49,771 nt of DNA from Gemmataceae bacterium. GTDB lineage: Bacteria; Planctomycetota; Planctomycetia; Gemmatales; Gemmataceae. Both the position numbers and the translations under genes were made by a program. This document shows positions 42,409 through 49,771 of this stretch, piece by piece. Numbering within the stretch: position 1 is the first letter of the stretch; each line of letters begins with the position of its first letter. The stretch covers positions 1-49,771 of the forward strand of contig JAKEET010000172.1 in assembly GCA_022616435.1 (NCBI GenBank). The letters run 5' to 3'. The notes below the pieces were generated by a model. The model searched no databases. It was not told the origin of the DNA and was given only the letters and a program-made list of their open reading frames with translations.

Positions 42409-43629
42409 TCAGCGCGTGGCATTGCCGCGCAGCGGAAAGGACTTCACCAGCTCGACCCCGGGAGAGCGCGCTTCGGCCAGGGCGGGATCGCGATCGGTCG
42501 TGGGCGACATCGGCCCGGTGGCGGCGGAGGCGTGGCTCGACGGCCGCCCGGCGGGCGCGTACGACGGCGCCGGCATTTCCTCGGGAGTCGGCAACGGCGC
42601 CGGTTCCTGCGTCAGCGGGGCCAGCGCTTCGGCCAGCTCCGCCGGCGTCTGGAACCGCCGCGGCGGCTCCTTGGCGAGCATCCTGTCCAGCACGCCGGCC
42701 AGCTCGGCCGGGACGTCCGGCCGCAGGCTGCGCACCGGCTTGGGATAGCGGACCTGCTGCCAGATGAGCTTCTGGGCGGCGGAGCCGTCCTGGAAGGGGC
42801 TCTTGCCGATCAGCAGATAGTACAACGTGCAACCGAGGCTGTAGATGTCGGCGCGAATGTCGACCTGGCTGTCCACCACCTGCTCGGGCGCCAGGAAGTC
42901 CGCGGTGCCGATGATGTAGCCGGTTTCGTGCTCCTGGACGTACGCGCCGGAATCCTCATGGAAGAACCGCGCCAGGCCCATGTCGAGGATCTTGACGCAG
43001 CCTTGCCGGTCCAGCAGCAGGTTGCCCGGCTTGATGTCGCGATGCACCAGACCGGCTTCGTGGGCGTGCTGCAGGCCGAGGGCCGCCTGGCGGAGGTAGT
43101 GGGCGGCCCGGAGCGGCGTGAGGACGCCGTTCTTGCGGACGAACTCGTGCAGATTGCAGCCGTCCACGAATTCCAGGACGATGAAGTGCAGCTTGTCTTC
43201 GCAATCGATGTCGTGGGCCCGGGCGATGTTCGGATGGTCGAGCCGGGCGACGGCCTTGGCTTCGCGATAGAAGCGCGCCAGGCAGGCCGGGTCTTCCGCC
43301 TGGGCCACGGGCAGGACCTTGATGGCGACGCGGCGGGCCATGTGGATGTGTTCGCACAGGTACACTTCGCCCATGCCCCCCACGCCCAGGCGTTCGAGCA
43401 GGCGATACTTCTGCGCGATGGTGAAGCCGCGCCAGCGGCCGGCGAGCAGCTTCTGCGCCTGGAAATTCGTCAAGAGACCGTGCTCGATGAGCGCGTCGGC
43501 CAGGGCGCGCGGCGTGGTCGGCGCGTGACCGTTGAGCTTCGTCTGCATGGTCTCGACGCCGGAGGGTTCCAGCAAACCGCTGCGGTAGCCGAAGTCGAGA
43601 AAGGCGTCAACCGTCGTTGGTGCGGGCAT
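42409..43629 (-). CDS. Serine/threonine protein kinase
   Basis: 406 residues. A 70-residue N-terminal helical module (TVDAFLDFGYRSGLLEPSGVETM, ALADALIEHGLLTNFQAQKLLAGRWRGFTIAQKYRLLE), found in many planctomycete kinases, precedes the kinase domain: LGVGGMGEVYL (81-91), lysine 104 (VAIKVL), HRDIKPGN (196-203), DMG (216-218), GTADFLAPEQVV, and RADIYSLGCTLYYLLIGKSPF. After about residue 340 a proline/alanine-rich tail (PAPLPTPEEMPAPSYAPAGRPSS) ends without a membrane span. Cytoplasmic; substrate unknown. A palindrome lies close upstream of its start. Confidence 0.94.
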   Translation of the reverse strand: MPAPTTVDAFLDFGYRSGLLEPSGVETMQTKLNGHAPTTPRALADALIEHGLLTNFQAQKLLAGRWRGFTIAQKYRLLERLGVGGMGEVYLCEHIHMARRVAIKVLPVAQAEDPACLARFYREAKAVARLDHPNIARAHDIDCEDKLHFIVLEFVDGCNLHEFVRKNGVLTPLRAAHYLRQAALGLQHAHEAGLVHRDIKPGNLLLDRQGCVKILDMGLARFFHEDSGAYVQEHETGYIIGTADFLAPEQVVDSQVDIRADIYSLGCTLYYLLIGKSPFQDGSAAQKLIWQQVRYPKPVRSLRPDVPAELAGVLDRMLAKEPPRRFQTPAELAEALAPLTQEPAPLPTPEEMPAPSYAPAGRPSSHASAATGPMSPTTDRDPALAEARSPGVELVKSFPLRGNATR

Positions 43630-43990
43630 TGGTGCCTACCTTGTCGGCGCGGCCGGTGGCGGAGGACACTCCGCGAGGGGACGGCCTAGCCTGGGGGCTT
43701 GACGTCCTGCAAACCCAGTCAAACGTCGGCAGCATGACGTCTCGGGGCCGGCATTCTTTCGCCGGCGAAACAAGAATGCTCGCCCCGGGGGGTACGTCAA
43801 AGGACGACGCCGCGGCAGCGTAATCCGCGTGTCGTGGGCGTACTATTAACATTTCTCTCATGAACGACTTCCATCTTGAACAATTCGATGGCGGATTGCA
43901 AGGGGTTGCGCGATTTTTCTCAAAATTCCGTTGGGAACCGCCGCCGCGTCGTCTAATCATGACAATGGCGTCAACCACGAGGCTCCTCCC
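43630..43990. other. Intergenic region between divergent genes
   Basis: 361 bases separating the kinase start and the phosphoesterase start. It contains the palindrome at 43743-43787. A stretch with relatively low G+C (43838-43935) could contain promoters, but no box pair is convincing. Confidence 0.5.
43743..43787. repeat. CGGGG..GCATTCTT palindrome
   Basis: CGGGG-CCG-GCATTCTT (43743-43758) pairs with AAGAATGC-TCG-CCCCG (43772-43787); the middle TCGCCGGCGA is itself self-complementary. It is another member of the short planctomycete palindromes in this window, upstream of the kinase gene. Confidence 0.7.
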
Positions 43991-44830
43991 ATGCGACGGT
44001 GCATCCCCGGCTTGTTGATCTTGATGGGCGGCGTAGCGCCGGCGGGCGCCGCGCCCCTGGTTTTCTCGGCGACCGGTTGTGGTCCCTACAACCTCGAAGA
44101 GGAACGCCTGCTGGAACGCCACGTGGCCATGGTGAGCTCCGACCGCGCCAGCGAATTCCTCGTCCACCTCGGCGACGTTGTCCCCGGCAGCAAGAAAGCC
44201 TGGCCCGAATCGCAATACGCCAAGGTCGCGGCCATTCTCAAGACGTCACGAATCCCCGTGCTGGTCGTGCCCGGCGACAACGAATGGAACGACCTGTCGC
44301 AACCCGACATCGGCTGGAAACACTGGTCCAAGCACTTCCTCAACTTCGAACGCCATTTCAGCCGCGCCCCCAAGCTCGCCAAGCAGCCCGGCCGGCCGGA
44401 GAACTTCGCCTGGACCTCCAAGGGCGTGCTGCTCGTCGGCCTCAACCTCGTCGGCGGCCGGGTCCACGATCAGGAAGAATGGGAGACGCGGATGCGGCAC
44501 GACGCGGACTGGGTTCAGCAACAGCTGGCGGTGCACGGCGCCAAGGTGCGCGCCCTGGTCGTCTTCGCCCAGGCCATGCCGTCGCCCGATCACGAGCCGT
44601 TCTTCCGCGCCTTCGTCGCCGCCTGCAAGGAGTTCAAAAAGCCCGTCCTCTACCTCCACGCCGACGGCCATATCTGGCAGCTCGAAAAAGGCTGGCGCGC
44701 CCCCAACCTGTGGCGCGTGCAGACCGATCAACTCGGCCGCAATCCGCCGGTGCAGGTGACCGTGACCGATGACCCGGACGAGCCGTTCGAGTTCGAGCGC
44801 CGCCCGCGGCGGAAGAAGTCCGACGACTAG
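43991..44830 (+). CDS. Metallophosphoesterase-like secreted protein
   Basis: 279 residues from ATG 43991 with a short signal peptide (PGLLILMGGVAPAGAAP). Motifs of the calcineurin-like fold are partial: FLVHLGDVVPG (GD), VLVVPGDNEWNDL (GDNE where GNHD is usual), and VLYLHADGHIWQ (H-x-D-G-H). The order and spacing match metallophosphoesterases, but the changes at the third motif leave catalysis doubtful. The strongly charged C-terminus (DDPDEPFEFERRPRRKKSDD) is unusual. Substrate unknown. Confidence 0.75.
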   Translation: MRRCIPGLLILMGGVAPAGAAPLVFSATGCGPYNLEEERLLERHVAMVSSDRASEFLVHLGDVVPGSKKAWPESQYAKVAAILKTSRIPVLVVPGDNEWNDLSQPDIGWKHWSKHFLNFERHFSRAPKLAKQPGRPENFAWTSKGVLLVGLNLVGGRVHDQEEWETRMRHDADWVQQQLAVHGAKVRALVVFAQAMPSPDHEPFFRAFVAACKEFKKPVLYLHADGHIWQLEKGWRAPNLWRVQTDQLGRNPPVQVTVTDDPDEPFEFERRPRRKKSDD

Positions 44831-44924
44831 CCGCGCAAACCAAAGCTGCTCGGGCCTCGTCTTTTGCCGCGGACGGGGCGAGGGCGCGGTCCGCGCATAT
44901 GCTAATGAGCGTGCGTGATTCCGC

Positions 44925-44991
44925 TGCACCAACCCGAAGCGTGAGCCGGGGAAGCCACCGCAAACCCTCGCTGACGCTTCGGGTTGGTGCA
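44925..44991. repeat. TRSVSEG-type dispersed palindrome, copy 4, degenerate
   Basis: The arms (44925-44951 and about 44965-44991) resemble copies 1 and 3 but differ at several bases (GTGAGCCGGGG and CCCTCGCTGACGC). It lies in front of the A2M gene leader. Confidence 0.85.
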
Positions 44992-45053
44992 CCGAAACTG
45001 TGCACGCGAATCGCTCGCAGCGCCATTCACATCACGTTGGCCGGGAGGTCGTC

Positions 45054-48000
45054 ATGCATCCAGCATCGCAGCACACGAGTCGGGGGTTGCGCATCGGCGT
45101 CGCGGGGGTGTTCTGCGCCGGCCTGGCCGGTCTGATCCTCCTGTGGCAACAGGGCCGCGCCGGCGGGACGCCGTTTGCCCCGCAGGTGGCCGCCGTCTTT
45201 GACAAGGACCAGCTGCAGGTCGGCGTCGGCCTGGCGCGCGGGACCGCCGAGCCGCTCCAGGGCGCGCTGGTCGTGGAGCTGCTGGACGAGGCCGGCAAGG
45301 CGCTCGACCGCGCCGAAACAGAAGTCGACCAGGAGACGGACTACGCCCAGCACCGGGTCGCCGTCCGCGCCGACAAGTCCAAGGCCGGCCGCTACCGCCT
45401 GCGCGTCGGCATGGGCAAGCAGACCGTCGAGCTGCCGCTGGGCAAGGCGCTGCTGGCCAAGGCCCACGAAACGTCGATCACCGCCGGGACCGAGTACTTC
45501 GCCGGCAGCGCCGTGGCCTTGCGGTGCGGGGTCCACGGCGTCGTCAGCCTGACGCAGACCATGCCGCTGCCGGGGAGCGAGGTCCAGGCGCGCCTCAAGG
45601 ACAAGACGGGCAAGGTGCACGAGCTGTTTCGCGGCAAGACCGGGCGCGCCGGCCTGGCCGGCGTCGAGTTCGTCCTGCCCGCGCTCGAAGCGGGTCAGTA
45701 CGAGCTGGAGATCGTGACCCGGTCGGCGCTGGGCGAAGAGAAGCTGCAGCGCCAGGTCAGCATCAAGGCCGGCGCCAAGGTGCTGCTGGTCAGCGACAAG
45801 CCGATCTACCAGCCCGGCCAGCTCATGCACCTCCGCGCCCTGGCGCTGCGCTCGTTCGACCAGAAACCGGTGGAAGACAAGGACATTCTCTTCGAAGTCG
45901 AGGATTCGAAGGGCAACAAGGTCTTCAAGAAAACCCTCACGACCAACCAGTTCGGCGTCGCGGCCGTCGATTTCCAGCTCGCCGACGAAGTCAACATGGG
46001 CGACTACCACATCCGCGCCGCCGTCGGCGACGCCAAGGCCGAGAAGACCGTCAACGTCAAGCGCTACGTCCTCCCCAAGTTCAAGGTCGCGGTCAAGGCC
46101 GACAAGTCGTTCTACCTTCCCAAGGAAACGATCCAGGCCGAGCTGCAGAGCGACTACTTCTTCGGCAAGCCGGTGGCCCAGGCCAAGATCGAGGTCACGG
46201 CCAGCACCTTTGACGTGGCCTTCCGGAAGTTCCACACCTGGAAGGGCGACACCGACGACAACGGCCACGCCAAGTTCGAGATTCAGCTCCCCGACTACTT
46301 CGTCGGCCAGCCGCTCCAGAAGGGCGACGCCATGGTGAAGCTCGACGTCAAGGTGCTCGACAGCGCCGACCACACCGAGACGATCGCCAAGACCTACACC
46401 GTGAGCGATCAACCGATCCGCGTCAGCCTGATTCCCGAAGGGGGCAAGCTGGCGCCCGGCATGGAGAATCGCGTGTTCGCCGCCGCCATCTATCCCGACG
46501 GCAGCCCCGCGGCGAACTGCGAGGTCAAGGTCTGGCATCGCAAGACCGTGGTTCCGCAACCCGGCGGTCCGCAACCCGGCGGTCCGCCGCCGGCGCGCGT
46601 GCAACCGCGTCGGGGCGGGCTGCAACCCATCGCCAAGGACGCGGCGCTGCCGGTCGCCCCGGCCGCCAAGGAAGAGGACCTTGGTCCAGCGCTGGCCACC
46701 GTGACGACCGACGCCGCCGGCCTCGCGGAAATCAAGGTCACGCCCAAGGCCGACCAGTTCCGCCAGGGCGCGTGGGGCCCGCGCGACGTCGAGACCCTGG
46801 GCGGCAAGCAAGTCAATCATGGCCCGGCCGTCATCTACGATGTCCGCGCCGAAGCCAAGGACCCCAAGGGCAACACGGCCGCCTTCAATCTCGAGCTCAA
46901 CAGCCATCCGCTCGGCGAGAACGTGCTGCTGCGGCTCAACAAGGCCGTCTACCAGACCGGCGACATGATGGACATCAACGTCCACACTTCGGCGGGGCTG
47001 CCGACGGTCTACGTCGACGTGGTGCGCGGCGGCCAGATCATGCTCAGCCGCTGGCTTGATGTGAACAACGGCCACGCCGCGCAACGGCTCGACCTGCCGC
47101 CGAGCGTCTACGGCAGCGTCGAGATCCACGCGTACCAGGTGCTGGCGCACGGCGAGATCATCCGCGACAGCCGGGTGGTGTACATCCAACCGAAGAACGA
47201 TTTGAAGATCGCCATCGACGCGGTGAAGGAATACGCCCCCGGCGAAGACGCCCGCATCCGTTTCACGGTGACCGACGCGGCCGGCAAGCCGGCGCAGGCC
47301 GCCCTGGGCGTGATCATCGTCGACGAGGCGGTGTACGCCCTGCAAGAAATGCAGCCCGGCCTGGAGAAGGTGTACTTCACGCTGCAGGAGGAGCTCCTCA
47401 AGCCGCAGGTGCAGATCAAGTTTGGCGACACGATCGACAATATCGTCCTGCAGCCGGCGCTGCCGGCGCCGCGGCAGAAGATCGCCGAAGTGCTGCTGAC
47501 CTCGGTGAAGCTGCCGGTCCCGCAGCGCTGGAACGTGGCGCCCGCGGTCAATCGCAAGCAGCGGGCCGAGCAGCAGCTCACCCAGATCGGCAACGTACTG
47601 TACTGGAACGCGGTCGACCCGAGCAACGGCATCGCCTTCCAGGAGTTCGACAAAGAGAAGAAGCGCTGGGTGTTCCGCAAGAACTTGCTGGACGACATGG
47701 TCAAGACGCGCGGGTTGCCGCCGCAGCTCCTGGAAGGCCCGTTCGGCGGCAAGCTGACCCTGGACGACCTGGCCAGGCTTGAAGGCACCTTCACGCCGGC
47801 GCAGCTGGCGCAGGCGGCCACGGTCCAGCGCCTTCATCAAGTGATGTGGAGCGTGGTCCACTACACCAACCAGCACCAGGCCAGGTTCAAGAAGGGCCAG
47901 CGCTGGACGCTGCCCGACAACGTGGTCGACGAGGTCGTCAAGGCCCAGCGCCTCCACGCCGGCTACGCCAAGGACGCCTGGGGCCAGCCGTTCCGCCTGG

Positions 48001-49136
48001 TCAAGCGCGACAAGAAGCATGACCAGCAATTCGGCAACGGCCAGTTCGAGTTCTTCGATCTCGTCTCGCTCGGGGCCGACGGCGAACTCGGCACCCAGGA
48101 CGACGTCACCCGCGATGCCGCCATCGCCCTGAACATGGGCCGCTTTCGCGGCGTGTGGTGGATGGACGCCGACCGTCTGGCTGAGTTGGGCGACGGCATG
48201 GATCCGCGGTTGCGGCTCGCCGACCGATGGGGCGCGTTGCCGGCCAACCGCATGCAGCTCGAACGGGCGAGGGCGGTGCAGGATTTTGCCGTGCCCCTGG
48301 CGCCTGCGCCCGGCGCTATCGGCGGCGGCGGTCCCCGGCCCATGGCCGCCAAGGCCGAGGCGGCCGGCAAACCCGTGCCGACGGACGCCGCCGGCCAGGC
48401 GGGCGGCCACGGCGGCGGTGAAGCCCCCATCACCAGGGTCCGCGACTACTTCCCCGAAACCATGCTCTGGCAGCCCGCCCTCATCACCGATGACAAGGGC
48501 GTCGCCGACCTGGCCGTCAATTTCGCCGACTCCATCACCACCTGGCGGCTGTCGGCCTCCGCCAACGCCCGCTCCGGCGCCCTGGGCGGCACGACGGTCC
48601 CGCTCAAGGTCTTCCAGGACTTCTTCGTGGACATCGATCTGCCCGTCAGCCTCACCCAGTCCGACGAGGTGGCATTTCCGGTGGCGATCTACAACTACCT
48701 CAAGGAGCCCCAGCAGCTGAAGATCGAGCTGCAGGAAGAGCCGTGGTTCACGCTCCTGGACAAGGAAGGCCTGACGCGAACTCTCAACGTCAAGCCCGGC
48801 GACGTCACCGCCGTGCGCTTCCGCATCAAGGCCAACAAGATCGGCTTCCAGCCGCTGCTCGTGAAGGCGTACGGCTCGAAAAAGTCCGACGCCGTCAAGC
48901 GCTCGGTCGAGGTCGTCCCGAACGGCCAGAAGATCGAGAAGGTCGTCAGCGATCGTTTGGCGAGCCCCGACCGTAAGGTCGGGGTTGACAACGCCCCGCA
49001 CAAGATCAAGCACGTCATCGACATCCCCGCCGACGCCATCCCGGACGCCTCGAAGCTGCTCGTCCGCATCTATCCGGGCGTGATGGCCCAGGTCCTGGAG
49101 GGTGTCGAGGGCATGATACGCTTGCCGGGTGGTTGA
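45054..49136 (+). CDS. Alpha-2-macroglobulin family protein, up to in-frame TGA at the thioester Cys position
   Basis: 1360 codons from ATG 45054 (GGGAGG five bases upstream). The N-terminus has a membrane anchor or signal (GLRIGVAGVFCAGLAGLILL, 11-30). MG2 starts near 240 (VLLVSDKPIYQPGQLMHLRALAL). An insert at about 969-1020 resembles the GspG/pseudopilin end. The A2M domain follows from 1132 (YFPETMLWQPALITDDKGVADLAVNFADSITTWRLSA). A repeat-like hairpin is inserted near 48965. Sequence remains open to TGA 49134-49136, which occupies the first position of the thioester G-C-x-E-Q motif (here GG-stop-MEQT). Family members are periplasmic protease traps that react through this thioester. The frame continues as the same protein from 49137. 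So this is either a Sec codon, a split gene, or a nonsense mutation. Confidence 0.92.
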   Translation: MHPASQHTSRGLRIGVAGVFCAGLAGLILLWQQGRAGGTPFAPQVAAVFDKDQLQVGVGLARGTAEPLQGALVVELLDEAGKALDRAETEVDQETDYAQHRVAVRADKSKAGRYRLRVGMGKQTVELPLGKALLAKAHETSITAGTEYFAGSAVALRCGVHGVVSLTQTMPLPGSEVQARLKDKTGKVHELFRGKTGRAGLAGVEFVLPALEAGQYELEIVTRSALGEEKLQRQVSIKAGAKVLLVSDKPIYQPGQLMHLRALALRSFDQKPVEDKDILFEVEDSKGNKVFKKTLTTNQFGVAAVDFQLADEVNMGDYHIRAAVGDAKAEKTVNVKRYVLPKFKVAVKADKSFYLPKETIQAELQSDYFFGKPVAQAKIEVTASTFDVAFRKFHTWKGDTDDNGHAKFEIQLPDYFVGQPLQKGDAMVKLDVKVLDSADHTETIAKTYTVSDQPIRVSLIPEGGKLAPGMENRVFAAAIYPDGSPAANCEVKVWHRKTVVPQPGGPQPGGPPPARVQPRRGGLQPIAKDAALPVAPAAKEEDLGPALATVTTDAAGLAEIKVTPKADQFRQGAWGPRDVETLGGKQVNHGPAVIYDVRAEAKDPKGNTAAFNLELNSHPLGENVLLRLNKAVYQTGDMMDINVHTSAGLPTVYVDVVRGGQIMLSRWLDVNNGHAAQRLDLPPSVYGSVEIHAYQVLAHGEIIRDSRVVYIQPKNDLKIAIDAVKEYAPGEDARIRFTVTDAAGKPAQAALGVIIVDEAVYALQEMQPGLEKVYFTLQEELLKPQVQIKFGDTIDNIVLQPALPAPRQKIAEVLLTSVKLPVPQRWNVAPAVNRKQRAEQQLTQIGNVLYWNAVDPSNGIAFQEFDKEKKRWVFRKNLLDDMVKTRGLPPQLLEGPFGGKLTLDDLARLEGTFTPAQLAQAATVQRLHQVMWSVVHYTNQHQARFKKGQRWTLPDNVVDEVVKAQRLHAGYAKDAWGQPFRLVKRDKKHDQQFGNGQFEFFDLVSLGADGELGTQDDVTRDAAIALNMGRFRGVWWMDADRLAELGDGMDPRLRLADRWGALPANRMQLERARAVQDFAVPLAPAPGAIGGGGPRPMAAKAEAAGKPVPTDAAGQAGGHGGGEAPITRVRDYFPETMLWQPALITDDKGVADLAVNFADSITTWRLSASANARSGALGGTTVPLKVFQDFFVDIDLPVSLTQSDEVAFPVAIYNYLKEPQQLKIELQEEPWFTLLDKEGLTRTLNVKPGDVTAVRFRIKANKIGFQPLLVKAYGSKKSDAVKRSVEVVPNGQKIEKVVSDRLASPDRKVGVDNAPHKIKHVIDIPADAIPDASKLLVRIYPGVMAQVLEGVEGMIRLPGG
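48965..48984. repeat. CCCCGACC-GTAA-GGTCGGGG hairpin inside A2M coding sequence
   Basis: Perfect 8-base stem (48965-48972/48977-48984) with a GTAA (GNRA-type) loop. It encodes SPDRKVG and adds about a dozen residues that are not expected in this part of the family, so it looks like a dispersed repeat inserted in frame. Confidence 0.6.
49134..49136 (+). other. In-frame TGA at the thioester cysteine codon of A2M
   Basis: TGA replaces the expected TGC/TGT in the motif G-C-x-E-Q-T (bases 49131-49148 read G, TGA, M, E, Q, T). It directly abuts an ATG (TGAATG). The rest of the gene is in the same frame. Codons around it (ATA, TTG, GGT, GGT, CAA, TCA) are rare elsewhere in this gene. Confidence 0.85.
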
Positions 49137-49771
49137 ATGGAGCAAACGTCATCGGCGGCCTATCCGAACATCCTGGTCGTCGATTACGTGAAAAAGGCCC
49201 GTGTGGCCTCCCCTCAGCTCCTGATCAAGGCCGAACAGTTCTTGAACGTCGGTTACCAGAAACTCCTCACGTTCGAGCGCCCCGGCGGCGGCTTCGACTG
49301 GTGGGGCAACGGCGAACCGCTCGTCTGGCTCTCGGCCTACGGGCTGCAAGAGTTCAGCGACATGGCCAAGGTCTATCCGATCGACAAGGGCGTCATCGAT
49401 CGCACTCAGCAGTTCCTGATGCGCAAGAAGGACAAGGATGACACCTGGTCCAGCATCGGCGCCACCCACGGCGAGACCATCGCCTCGATGGGCAACCCGA
49501 AGCTCTTGCTCACCAGCTACGTGACCTGGTCGCTGCTCGACAGCGGCATGAACAAGCAGCAGCTCCAGAAGAGCGTGCAGTACATCCGCGCCAACCTCAA
49601 GGAGGCCAACGACAACGCCTACATCCTGGCGCTGGCGGCCAACGCCCTGGCCGCGTACGACCCGAAGGACGACTCCACGCTGGAAGCCCTGCAGCGGCTC
49701 GACAAGCTCCGCAAGGAGATTCCCGAGTGGAAGGCGATCAACTTCCCCGGCAAGGGCACGTCGCTCTCCTA
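49137..49771 (+). CDS. Alpha-2-macroglobulin continuation after the TGA (partial)
   Basis: 211 codons, open to the right edge of the window, in the same frame as the preceding part. It starts MEQTSSAAYPNILVVDYVKK, the rest of the thioester motif and the following helix, and continues as the A2M thioester-containing domain: QLLIKAEQFLNVGYQKLLTFERPGGGFDWWGNGEPLVWLSAYGLQEF, then GVIDRTQQFLMRKKDKDDTWSSIGATHGE and NAYILALAANALAAYDPKDDSTLEALQRL. It could be read by selenocysteine insertion at TGA 49134 or by reinitiation at the abutting ATG, which has only a weak upstream Shine-Dalgarno (GGGTGG). The remainder is beyond the window. Confidence 0.9.
   Translation, partial: MEQTSSAAYPNILVVDYVKKARVASPQLLIKAEQFLNVGYQKLLTFERPGGGFDWWGNGEPLVWLSAYGLQEFSDMAKVYPIDKGVIDRTQQFLMRKKDKDDTWSSIGATHGETIASMGNPKLLLTSYVTWSLLDSGMNKQQLQKSVQYIRANLKEANDNAYILALAANALAAYDPKDDSTLEALQRLDKLRKEIPEWKAINFPGKGTSLS
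49146..49189 (+). promoter_or_regulatory. Hairpin downstream of the TGA, SECIS-like candidate
   Basis: Outer stem ACGT 49146-49149/49186-49189 (4 bp), C-T mismatch, inner 10-bp stem 49151-49160/49175-49184 with two G-T wobbles, and a 14-base loop 49161-49174. The first paired base is 10 bases past the TGA and the loop starts 24 bases past it, within the spacing described for bacterial SECIS elements. The loop opens with T-A, without the early G that most bacterial SECIS loops have, so the fit is partial. Confidence 0.5.

Noticed and set aside
43991..44830. Catalytically certain phosphatase
   Set aside because: GNHD is replaced by GDNE and DxH is not clear, so only the fold is assigned.
49134..49136. 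Genetic code change (TGA read as Trp or Gly genome-wide)
   Set aside because: TGA ends many other genes here (for example 3567, 10896-11537, 32607 and 28313), so it is a normal stop codon.
45027..49145. Open frame of about 1370 codons on the minus strand opposite A2M
   Set aside because: Exact shadow of A2M codons with no recognisable domain.

Overview
The window reads as a planctomycete chromosome fragment, most like the Gemmataceae. The base composition is G+C-rich. It carries families that are hallmarks of that group: DUF1501 and DUF1549/DUF1553 cytochrome proteins, a DUF1080 protein, a PVC-type haem-binding dehydrogenase, Hanks-type kinases, proteins with the N-terminal LEALE-x-R-x-VPA motif, and many intergenic palindromes that translate as TRSVSEG-like peptides. 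Genes are on both strands, mostly singly or in groups of two or three. No tRNA, rRNA, CRISPR array or transposase gene was seen. All functions are inferred by reading; no search was run.

Layout. 1-8.3 kb: degradative or redox cell-surface genes (LamG-like end of a gene, DUF1080, two DUF1501 proteins, one DUF1549/DUF1553 cytochrome). 8.5-10.6 kb: two tandem sulfotransferases. 10.9-14.5 kb: a truncated haloperoxidase-like gene colliding with a kinase, then a second, atypical kinase with a small membrane-anchored partner. 14.7-21 kb: a very long charged membrane protein, a DUF4058 remnant, an FHA protein, an ATP-grasp enzyme and two overlapping mini-genes. 21-28.3 kb: a haem dehydrogenase, a nucleotidyltransferase-like protein, a helical-repeat protein, an ELWR-repeat propeller and an LRR protein. 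28.4-32.6 kb: an ECF sigma factor and a fused anti-sigma/DUF4349 membrane protein. 32.9-38.7 kb: APS kinase, a phosphoesterase boxed by inverted 150-bp repeats, an OxyR-type regulator and an E1-beta-like enzyme. 38.7-45 kb: a transglutaminase-type membrane protein, a MarR regulator, a kinase and a second phosphoesterase. 45 kb to the end: an alpha-2-macroglobulin (A2M) gene running off the window.

The observation most worth attention is in the A2M gene. At 49134-49136 an in-frame TGA stands exactly where the thioester cysteine codon belongs (family pattern G-C-x-E-Q; here G-[TGA]-M-E-Q). The same frame then continues as A2M sequence to the window end. A 14-bp hairpin (49146-49189) begins 10 bases after the TGA, and rare codons cluster around it. 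Selenocysteine at the thioester position, a split gene with reinitiation at the adjoining ATG, and a plain nonsense mutation or sequence error all remain possible.

Secondary points are an OxyR homologue with both redox cysteines at the E. coli positions (C199, C208) and ATAG-N7-(C/T)TAT boxes at its start, a phosphoesterase bracketed by inverted repeats, repeats inserted in frame into coding sequence, and a sigma/anti-sigma locus where the anti-sigma part is fused to DUF4349.
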